Source: Siphonodentalium dalli (lineage: Eukaryota > Mollusca > Scaphopoda > Gadilida > Siphonodentaliidae). From it: DNA of 64,000 nt. Both the position numbers and the translations under genes were made by a program. The stretch is taken from the NCBI GenBank assembly GCA_032622095.1, contig CP136066.1, positions 202,452,978-202,516,977 of the forward strand. Reading direction: 5' to 3'. The notes beneath the pieces are model-generated. The model saw only the letters and a program-made list of their open reading frames with translations. It did no database searches and was not told the DNA's origin. Below, piece after piece: positions 36,140-48,100 of this stretch (positions are counted from its first letter, which is position 1; each line of letters opens with the position of its first letter).

Positions 36140-39100
36140 AAATCGATGGACTCGAAAACGACTAAGCCAATTTCGATGAAATTTGGTATTTGGATGTGTT
36201 TTCGGCCGGAGACGAACATAGGCATATTTATTTGTCCGTGCGAGGTCAACTTTTCACGTGCGGAGGTCAAATCTATTTTTACGCCGTTTTTGCGCTAATA
36301 TATTTCAGTTCGGTGCTCACAAATCGATTCGATATAGCGCGAATAATAAATTGCCAGTCATATAATTTGCACGGTTAGAATCTGTGTGGCTTCCTCTTTC
36401 CAACGATATATAATATGTATGTATCCGTTTTAGTTATCTGCCTCAATTATTAGGTACAAGTGGTACGATGCTTTTATCAGGATAAAATCAATGCGTAATT
36501 TCTATGACGTCGTCAGAGGTCATAAAGTTAGATTACGTTAACTCTCACCCTGCCGATGCATTTGACTGTGTCGCGTTAACTCATCACCGGCCGAGGTATC
36601 CGCAAATGACATTGGGCTATATATCTCGGAAACGGGTGTAGCTATCGACTTGAAATTTGGTATGTGAATGTATCTTGCCCCGGATACGAATTTTATCGGG
36701 TCGCCGAGCACGTGCGACGCCAGCTTCGCGCATGCGCAGACGAGATCTCGGAAACGGCTTGAGATATTGACTTTAAATTTGGTATGTGAATGTATCTTGC
36801 CCCGGATACGAATTTTATCGGGTCGCCGAGCACGTGCGACACCAGCTTCGCGCATGCGCAGACCAGATCTAGGAAACGGGTGGAGCAATCGACTTGAAAT
36901 TTGGTTTTTTAATAGCCCGGACGAAGTCGGGTCACCTTCTAGTCTATTATATATTTTGAAAGATCTGTGTGTTTGTTTGTGTGTGTGTGTGTGTGTTTGA
37001 AATCGATGGACTCAAAAACGACTAAGCCAATTTCGATGAAATTTGGTATTTGGATGTGTTTTCGGCCGGAGACGAACATAGGCATATTTATTTGTCCGTG
37101 CGAGGTCAACTTTTCACGTGCGGAGGTCAAATCTGTTTTTACGCCGTTTTTGCGCTAATATATTTCAGTTCGGTGCTCACAAATCGATTCGATATAGCGC
37201 GAATAATAAATTGCCAGTCATATAATTTGCACGGTTAGAATCTGTGGCGTGTCCTCTTTCCAACGATATATAATATGTATGTATCCGTTTTAGTTATCTG
37301 CCTCAATTATTAGGGAGAAGTGGTGCGATCTTTTATCAGGATAAAATCAATGCGTAACTTCTATGACGTCGTCAGAGGTCATACAGTTAGATCGCGTTAA
37401 CTCTCACCCTGCCGATGCATTTGACTGTGTCGCGTTAACTCATCACCGGCCGAGGTATCCGCAAATGACATTGGGCTATATATCTCGGAAACGGGTGTAG
37501 CTATCGACTTGAAATTTGGTATGTGAATGTATCTTGCCCCGGATACGAATTTTATCGGGTCGCCGAGCACGTGCGACACCAGCTTCGCGCATACGCAGAC
37601 CAGATCTAGGAAACGGGTGGAGCAATCGACTTGAAATTTGGTTTTTGAATAGCCCGGACGAAGTCGGGTCACCTTCTAGTCTATTATATATTTTGAAAGA
37701 TCTGTGTGTTTGTTTGTGTGTGTGTGTGTGTGTGTTTGAAATCGATGGACTCAAAAACGACTAAGCCAATTTCGATGAAATTTGCTATTTGGATGTGTTT
37801 TCGGCCGGAGACGAACATAGGCATATTTATTTGTCCGTGCGAGGTCAACTTTTCACGTGCGGAGGTCAAATCTGTTTTTACGCCGTTTTTGCGCTAATAT
37901 ATTTCAGTTCGGTGCTCACAAATCGATTCGATATAGCGCGAATAATAAATTGCCAGTCATATAATTTGCACGGTTAGAATCTGTGGCGTGTCCTCTTTCC
38001 AACGATATATAATATGTATGTATCCGTTTTAGTTATCTGCCTCAATTATTAGGTACAAGTGGTCCGATGCTTTTATCGGGATAAAATCAATGCGTAATTT
38101 CTATGACGTCGTCAGAGGTCATAAAGTTAGATTACGTTAACTCTCACCCTGCCGATGCATTTGACTGTGTCGCGTTAACTCATCACCGGCCGAGGTATCC
38201 GCAAATGACATTGGGCTATATATCTCGGAAACGGGTGTAGCTATCGACTTGAAATTTGGTATGTGAATGTATCTTGCCCCGGATACGAATTTTATCGGGT
38301 CGCCGAGCACGTGCGACACCAGCTTCGCGCATGCGCAGACCAGATCTTGGAAACGGGTGGAGCTATCGACTTGAAATTTGGTTTTTGAATAGCCCGGACG
38401 AAGTCGGGTCACCTTCTAGTCTATTATATATTTTGAAAGATCTGTGTGTAAGTTTGTAAGTGTGTTTGAAATCGATGGACTCCAAAACGACTAAGCCAAT
38501 TTCGATGAAATTTGGTATTTGGATGTGTTTTCGGCCGGAGACGAACATAGGCATATTTATTTGTCCGTGCGAGGTCAACTTTTCACGTGCGGAGGTCAAA
38601 TCTATTTTTACGCCGTTTTTGCGCTAATATATTTCAGTTCGGTGCTCACAAATCGATTCGATATAGCGACTGTGTCGCGTTAACTCATCACCGGCCGAGG
38701 TGTCCGCAAATGACATTGGGCTATATATCTCGGAAACGGGTGTAGCTATCGACTTGAAATTTGGTATGTGAATGTATCTTGCCCCGGATACGAATTTTAT
38801 CGGGTCGCCGAGCACGTGCGACGCCAGCTTCGCGCATGCGCAGACGAGATCTCGGAAACGGGTTGAGATATTGACTTTAAATTTGGTATGTGAATGTATC
38901 TTGCCCCGGATACGAATTTTATCGGGTCGCCGAGCACGTGCGACACCAGCTTCGCGCATGCGCAGACCAGATCTAGGAAACGGGTGGAGCAATCGACTTG
39001 AAATTTGGTTTTTGAATAGCCCGGACGAAGTCGGGTCACCTTCTAGTCTATTATATATTTTGAAAGATCTGTGTGTTTGTTTGTGTGTGTGTGTGTGTGT

Positions 39101-42100
39101 TTGAAATCGATGGACTCAAAAACGACTAAGCCAATTTCGATGAAATTTGGTATTTGGATGTGTTTTCGGCCGGAGACGAACATAGGCATATTTATTTGTC
39201 CGTGCGAGGTCAACTTTTCACGTGCGGAGGTCAAATCTGTTTTTACGCCGTTTTTGCGCTAATATATTTCAGTTCGGTGCTCACAAATCGATTCGATATA
39301 GCGCGAATAATAAATTGCCAGTCATATAATTTGCACGGTTAGAATCTGTGGCGTGTCCTCTTTCCAACGATATATAATATGTATGTATCCGTTTTAGTTA
39401 TCTGCCTCAATTATTAGGGAGAAGTGGTGCGATCTTTTATCAGGATAAAATCAATGCGTAACTTCTATGACGTCGTCAGAGGTCATACAGTTAGATCGCG
39501 TTAACTCTCACCCTGCCGATGCATTTGACTGTGTCGCGTTAACTCATCACCGGCCGAGGTATCCGCAAATGACATTGGGCTATATATCTCGGAAACGGGT
39601 GTAGCTATCGACTTGAAATTTGGTATGTGAATGTATCTTGCCCCGGATACGAATTTTATCGGGTCGCCGAGCACGTGCGACACCAGCTTCGCGCATACGC
39701 AGACCAGATCTAGGAAACGGGTGGAGCAATCGACTTGAAATTTGGTTTTTGAATAGCCCGGACGAAGTCGGGTCACCTTCTAGTCTATTATATATTTTGA
39801 AAGATCTGTGTGTTTGTTTGTGTGTGTGTGTGTGTGTTTGAAATCGATGGACTCAAAAACGACTAAGCCAATTTCGATGAAATTTGGTATTTGGATGTGT
39901 TTTCGGCCGGAGACGAACATAGGCATATTTATTTGTCCGTGCGAGGTCAACTTTTCACGTGCGGAGGTCAAATCTGTTTTTACGCCGTTTTTGCGCTAAT
40001 ATATTTCAGTTCGGTGCTCACAAATCGATTCGATATAGCGCGAATAATAAATTGCCAGTCATATAATTTGCACGGTTAGAATCTGTGGCGTGTCCTCTTT
40101 CCAACGATATATAATATGTATGTATCCGTTTTAGTTATCTGCCTCAATTATTAGGTACAAGTGGTCCGATGCTTTTATCGGGATAAAATCAATGCGTAAT
40201 TTCTATGACGTCGTCAGAGGTCATAAAGTTAGATTACGTTAACTCTCACCCTGCCGATGCATTTGACTGTGTCGCGTTAACTCATCACCGGCCGAGGTAT
40301 CCGCAAATGACATTGGGCTATATATCTCGGAAACGGGTGTAGCTATCGACTTGAAATTTGGTATGTGAATGTATCTTGCCCCGGATACGAATTTTATCGG
40401 GTCGCCGAGCACGTGCGACACCAGCTTCGCGCATGCGCAGACCAGATCTAGGAAACGGGTGGAGCTATCGACTTGAAATTTGGTTTTTGAATAGCCCGGA
40501 CGAAGTCGGGTCACCTTCTAGTCTATTATATATTTTGAAAGATCTGTGTGTAAGTTTGTAAGTGTGTTTGAAATCGATGGACTCCAAAACGACTAAGCCA
40601 ATTTCGATGAAATTTGGTATTTGGATGTGTTTTCGGCCGGAGACGAACATAGGCATATTTATTTGTCCGTGCGAGGTCAACTTTTCACGTGCGGAGGTCA
40701 AATCTATTTTTACGCCGTTTTTGCGCTAATATATTTCAGTTCGGTGCTCACAAATCGATTCGATATAGCGACTGTGTCGCGTTAACTCATCACCGGCCGA
40801 GGTATCCGCAAATGACATTGGGCTATATATCTCGGAAACGGGTGTAGCTATCGACTTGAAATTTGGTATGTGAATGTATCTTGCCCCGGATACGAATTTT
40901 ATCGGGTCGCCGAGCACGTGCGACGCCAGCTTCGCGCATGCGCAGACGAGATCTCGGAAACGGGTTGAGATATTGACTTTAAATTTGGTATGTGAATGTA
41001 TCTTGCCCCGGATACGAATTTTATCGGGTCGCCGAGCACGTGCGACACCAGCTTCGCGCATGCGCAGACCAGATCTAGGAAACGGGTGGAGCAATCGACT
41101 TGAAATTTGGTTTTTGAATAGCCCGGACGAAGTCGGGTCACCTTCTAGTCTATTATATATTTTGAAAGATCTGTGTGTAAGTTTGTAAGTGTGTTTGAAA
41201 TCGATGGACTCGAAAACGACTAAGCCAATTTCAATGAAATTTGGTATTTGGATGTGTTTTCGGCCGGAGACGAACATAGGCATATTTATTTGTCCGTGCG
41301 AGGTCAACTTTTCACGTGCGGAGGTCAAATCTGTTTTTACGCCGTTTTGCGCTAATATATTTCAGTTCGGTGCTCACAAATCGATACGATATAGCGCGAA
41401 TAATAAATTGCCAGTCATATAATTTGCACGGTTAGAATCTGTGTGGCTTCATCTTTCCAACGATATATAATATGTATGTATCCGTTTTAGTTATCTGCCT
41501 CAATTATTAGGTACAAGTGGTACGATGCTTTTATCAGGATAAAATCAATGCGTAAATTCTATGACGTCGTCAGAGGTCATAAAGTTAGATTACGTTAACT
41601 CTCACCCTGCCGATGCATTTGACTGTGTCGCGTTAACTCATCACGGCCGAGGTATCCGCAAATGACATTGGGCTATATATCTCGGAAACGGGTTGAGATA
41701 TTGACTTTAAATTTGGTATGTGAATGTATCTTGCCCCGGATACGAATTTTATCGGGTCGCCGAGCACGTGCGACACCAGCTTCGCGCATGCGCAGACCAG
41801 ATCTAGGAAACGGGTGGAGCAATCGACTTGAAATTTGGTTTTTTAATAGCCCGGACGAAGTCGGGTCACCTTCTAGTCTATTATATATTTTGAAAGATCT
41901 GTGTGTAAGTTTGTAAGTGTGTTTGAAATCGATGGACTCGAAAACAACTAAGCCAATTTCAATGAAATTTGGTATTTGGATGTGTTTTCGGCCGGAGACG
42001 AACATAGGCATATTTATTTGTCCGTGCGAGGTCAACTTTTCACGTGCGGAGGTCAAATCTATTTTTACGCCGTTTTGCGCCAATATATTTCAGTTCGGTG

Positions 42101-45100
42101 CTCACAAATCGATTCGATATAGCGCGAATAATAAATTGCCAGTCATATAATTTGCACGGTTAGAATCTGTGTGGCTTCATCTTTCCAACGATATATAATA
42201 TGTATGTATCCGTTTTAGTTATCTGCCTCAATTATTAGGGACAAGTGGACGTACGATCTTTTATCAGGATAAAATCAATGCCTAACTTCTATGACGTCGT
42301 CAGAGGTCATAAAATTAGATTACGTTAACTCTCACCCTGCCGATGCATTTGACTGTGTCGCGTTAACTCATCACCGGCCGAGGTATCCGCAAATGACATT
42401 GGGCTATATATCTCGGAAACGGGTGTAGCTATCGACTTGAAATTTGGTATGTGAATGTATCCTGCCCCGGATACGAATTTTATCGGGTCGCCGAGCACGT
42501 GCGACACCAGCTTCGCGCATGCGCAGACCAGATCTAGGAAACGGGTGGAGCAATCGACTTGAAATTTGGTTTTTGAATAGCCCGGACGAAGTCGGGTCAC
42601 CTTCTAGTATATATATATCTATGGAAGCGTATTGGTGCTATTTAAAAAAAAAATTGGCCCAGTAAGTGCTAATTAGCACATACGTATCAGCTAATTAGCT
42701 GATAATAACAGCTAATTAGCACATAGTAAGTGCTAATTAGCACATACATGTACATATCAGCTAATTAGCTGATAATAACAGCTAATTAGCTGATACTATT
42801 AGCTAATTTGCGCATACGTATCAACTAATTAGCACATGCATATCAGCTAATTAGCACATACGTATCAGCTAATTAGCTGATAACGACAGCTAATTAGCTG
42901 ATAACAACAGCTAATTAGCTGATAACAACAGCTAATTAGCACATAGTAAGTGCTAATTAGCACATACTCATCAGTTTCATGATGACGTCTTTTGAAAAGA
43001 AATCCACGAGGTTCAAGTTGACCCGGAAGTAGTTCCAGTTTTGAGTCACGTGTCGAAATTTCTGATGAAACAGACATGACGATTGGATAACTTGTCAGGC
43101 CTATATAACAGTATTAAATTATCAGCTAATTAGCTGATAGTATCAGCTAATTAGCTGATAGTATCAGATAATTAGCAGATATGTATGTGCTAATCAGCAC
43201 TTACTATGTGCTAATTAGCTGTTATTATCAGCTAATTAGCTGATACGTATGTGCTAATTAGCTGATATTATCAGCTAATTAGCTGATGTGTATGTGCTAA
43301 TTATCACTTACTATGTGCTAATTAGCTGTTATTATCAGCTAATTAGCTGATACGTATGTGCTAATTAGCACTTACTGGGCCATTTTTTTTTCTTTCAAAA
43401 TGGCACCAATACGCTTCCATATATATCATATTCCCCAGCTAGCACATTGATGTTATTACTGAACAGGTCATTGTCGGCACATTTAAGTGTGTTGTGGTAA
43501 CCATGCAGCTTTACGAAAAGTCATATTTAGGTTCCCAGATTGACCTTTGCTATGTTTTCAGCACACATTTGATACCAAAATATTCCGTCCGATCACATGG
43601 CGCGTGGATAGTCATCTTAAAAACTGTCATTCCTAGCTGCCTCACATTTAAATTGTTTCTTTTTTTTATCAGCGACGTAACGTTAAGAAAGATGACAATT
43701 ATAAAGCATAAACCTACAACAGTCAAGCTGGGTATCCAACATGTGGAAAAAATGGCCTATTATATAGTTTGTAATAGATAAAGAGAAACAGTATTTAATT
43801 TCTGGCAGACCAGAACACTGAATTTTCGAACACTTAATTTCGAACACTTAATTCGAACACTTAATTGTCGAACGCTGACTATTCGAACACTTAATTTTCT
43901 TTCGAATCGCCAGATCACAATATATAAAATATATTCCATATTATATACCATTTGAAAGAGGAAGCTCCAAAACATTTTATTATCAACTTATCCGGTCGAA
44001 TATACTGTGGAAATGTTGTTTTTGTCGAGGTACCGATGTGTCTTCTGTGCTTAATTTTGAATCGGACTGTACTGCAAACTCTATTCTCAATGGAAGAGGA
44101 ATAACTATATCTCTCAGTTTTAATTATGATGCCTTCTGGGTAAATAACGGGGGAAGTCTTGGGATGAATCTGAGAATCTCTATCACTTGGTGGACACTCT
44201 TAAGATACAGCTGTTCTGTACCCTGGTGGTATATATATATATATATATATATGTGACCCGCCATATCAAATCCAGTCGTAAGTCGGGATTTTGTTTCCCC
44301 TGTGCCAATGCATTCTCTTATATATGCGAGTCGACCATAGGTCGCCTCGCATATATAAGAGAATGCATTGGCCTAACAATTTTTTATCATTTTTTTTAAA
44401 TAAATGTTTCTTACAATATTTAGGACATAAAAAAAAAAAAAACATATGTTACCCTGCAGGGAGCCCCACACATATATAGAAGCATATAGAAGAGTGTCGT
44501 CTGCTCATGTTTGTCTGGGGCTCTGTATGGGTGAAATTATAAAATTGTTAAAGAATACAAGAAAAAATTATAAAAATTGTTGTAAAAAATTGTTAGGCCA
44601 ATGCATTCTCTTATATATGCGAGGCGACCGGATGATGACATTTATTCCGGACATATCCAATCCTTCAGTTAGCCACCGTCTCCAGGGACATTGTGGTCGG
44701 TCGACCTCAAGTTTTATTTAATATGATTTGCGACGGCCATATCAGTGTATCATTTCTAGATGAAGACAATCCAACTCTACCACCCATCTGACACTTGAAT
44801 TATTCTAAACCACACAACTATCGGCATTGCCGCGCCGTATATATCAGTACCAGATTCCTAGATTATATCCACGGTCCCCACACTACTTTCCCCACCCATC
44901 GGAAACATGAATTATCAAAATAATGCTCTTCATTGTTCGGTCCACAAAATTTTAGGAGACAACAATACGATTAGGTGCCATTAACTTAGCAGGTATAATT
45001 CCATGCGCATTAAGATTCGTCGACTAAGATTGTTACAAGAAACACCAGGGAGGTACAGCTTCACATATGTAGCCTCTGATGTCTACATATATAGAGTACA

Positions 45101-48100
45101 TACAGTTTGCATTGGTTTGTGGCACCGTGGTACGGTATATATCATCTCATTCAAAACCAGCAAAATAATCTTTTAATTCTTATTTTTTTTTAAAACACAG
45201 ATTCACCAATATTAGCATTGCACTGTATCAACCCAATATATTGTGCTGTAATGCCGTTGAAGGTTGTTTGTGAGTTTGTGAGTAGCTTCATATCTGCCCT
45301 TACACAAGTTCAACGAATTCCGTTACTAGTTCCCAGACCAACCCCAGTTTCTAGTTCCCAGTTATCATAATATGATAACAATCGTTACTGAATCGCCCAC
45401 ATGTATGTATGCATAATCACAGCAGCTACGGTGCCATCCTTTCGGGATTCTTCTTGTGCCGCGACTAGTCCATCTAGAAATCACAAACCAGGTCACATAT
45501 GCTCGCCCAGTTGTTCAAAATTGGGCGTAAGTCGTGCATGGGGTCAACATAATGAAAAAGGTCAGTTTTCGTTGCTAAATCGCCTGCGTAGGCATAACCA
45601 TAGCAGCCACGAGGCTATTGTTCTGGATTCGTTTTGTGCCGCTACTAGTTCATCTCAAAATTAAAAAAACTAGGTCACAATTAACCTGTCCAGCTGTTCA
45701 AAAATTGGGTGTAAGTCGTGCGTGGAGGAAATTAACAATTTCTCGTTGCCAAATTCCAATATGTATGCATAATCACAGCAGCAACGGGGCTATCCTTGTG
45801 TATTCTTGTACTGCCACCATTCCATCTAGAAATCACAAACTGGGTCACATACGCCCATCCAGCTGTTCAAAAAATCGCCTTTGTTCTGACAACACTATTG
45901 TTTGTAAAAAAGCAGACAAATAATGTGCACTGGTGATTATGGAAGCGACCGACTATGCCAACAAATCGGAAGATACACTCTTGGACGATCGTTTTTACAA
46001 GACACTTCCTACAAATGAAGAGAAGTTTGTCACAAAGTTCTCTAAATGCCTAACTGATAAAGAAGCCGAATATCTCACAAAATTTGAGATGAAATGCAGC
46101 TCTTACGGATTACCCAAAATTCACAAAAGTCCCACAATCCAACAGGCAATTAAACAACAGAATTCCGCGTATATCCGAGTGCCCAGGTGTGGATAATATG
46201 GTCACTGATGTTAGTCGGGAACATTTCTTTTGCGTGTATATATACAGTTGGTGTTCGACATAAATCATCCAGAATATCGCAAAATTTCACTGAGTGAACA
46301 TTTGGATGAATGTGGAATGAATCAATATTCGATCTTCCCATTCCAAAACTGTTCTCAGCAAACAGAATACGCCGAACCCGGAAGGAAGATTTCTACGTTT
46401 ATCACTTCCGATGCAAGCTAAATGCGCCCAGGAAATGACGTTGTGTAAAGCTGGGTTGTCTCCCTTGACACTATGATGTCTCATGTTATTCTTGGACCAT
46501 ATATATAACTATATATATATATACATTTGCCAATGTCTGTTCCATAACAATTTACAGGGACCATCTCGATAACAATAGAGAGGTCTATTATTTGTACTTT
46601 TTTTTACAAGAAAGATAATGGATAAGATAGTGCGGGTTAGAATTTTCTAAAGTGACGCTGTTGTTGTCAGGGGCACAAAAGGGGAGAAGGGCAGAAAATT
46701 GTCGCCGATTTCCACCAAGGAATCTAACGGTGTGGTTTACAGACGTCAATAGTGGCGCCATTTGAGTCAGGGTTGCATGGAAGGGGAGAGGTGCACAATA
46801 ATTAATAAACCTGTTTAGCGCCGATTTCCCCAAAGTTGATACACATTCTTCTCTATGAAACGAGGGATATAATCGTGTGCTTTCAAGATGGCAACAGTGG
46901 CGCTATTTGAGTCAGGGGTGCAGTGCAGGGAGAGGGGCACCAAAATCACACTTCCGCAAAAAGCCAATTTGGCATTTTTGGCGGCTATGTTTTTCGGTGG
47001 TTACCATGGCAACCATGGGCTTTCCCTAGCTTGGCATGATATCCAAATCCACAAGATATCACCTCAGGATGTTGTATACCAAGTTTGTTGCTTTTACCTT
47101 AAAATGCACGATTCACCCTTTTTTTGACACGGAGCCGCCCTACTATAAGAGAATGCATTGGCACAGGGTAAAAAAATATATTTGGTTATATTTCATGCCA
47201 ACAATAGTCAATAACATTGACTCTGTATATAAATAATCGGGGACTCAAAAAGTAAATGGGGATTGAAGTTAGTTGAGAAATAAATCATACCTATGTATGC
47301 TGTTTTATATCCGACTGACTTGGCCAGTTCTGCAAACGTTGTCTCGTTGCTGGGTAGTCCTGCTTCTGAAGCCAGGAACAATATTGCCCGGACGTTGTTT
47401 TTAGCCAACGGAGCCATACCTGCGTGTGGTTAAAGAAAGACGGTGTTCGAAGTAATTAAAGGATATTACTTGGTTGGTTTGATATTAGGTCCGATATCAG
47501 CCCAAGATAACCTTCGGTCTCAGGCTGATATGAGGTTACATAGGGCTGATATGAGGTTACCGAGGGCTGATATGAGGTTACCGAGGGCTGATGTGAGGTT
47601 ACCGAGGGCTGATATCAGGCCTATAATATCAAACTAGCCAAATAATATCTTATTTATTAATTAGAATGCCTCTTAGTAATTGACAACTCTTTCATATGAG
47701 TGACGTCACCAAATCTATATCTACACATTATTTAGCAATGAAGTAGAGTTACGGCATGTCATAAAACCATATTACTCGTATTTGTGATGCCGTGAAATGA
47801 TATTACTAGTTTTAAGGTCATCTATTATATATTTTGAAAGATCTGTGTGTGTGTGTGTGTGTGTGTTTGTGTGTGTGTTTGAAATCGATGGACTCAAAAA
47901 CGGCTAAGCCAATATCGATGAAATTTGGTATTTGGATGTGTTTTCGGCCGGAGACGAACATAGGCATATTTATTTGTCCGTGGGAGGTCAACTTTTCACG
48001 TGCGGAGGTCAAATCTATTTTTACGCCGTTTTTGCGCTAATATATTTCAGTTCGGTGCTCACAAATCGATTCGATATAGCGCGAATAATAAATTGCCAGT

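Larger units (their letters stand above)
31914..47290 (-). other. Sulfatase intron 2 (15377 bp)
   Basis: Phase 1, GT-AG. It holds the minus-strand Helitron 31973-35127, Helitron array 35303-42607, an 800-bp palindrome, a Penelope-like RT relic and several tandem repeats. No extra sulfatase exon is needed: exons 2 and 3 join exactly inside GKWHLG. Confidence 0.9.
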
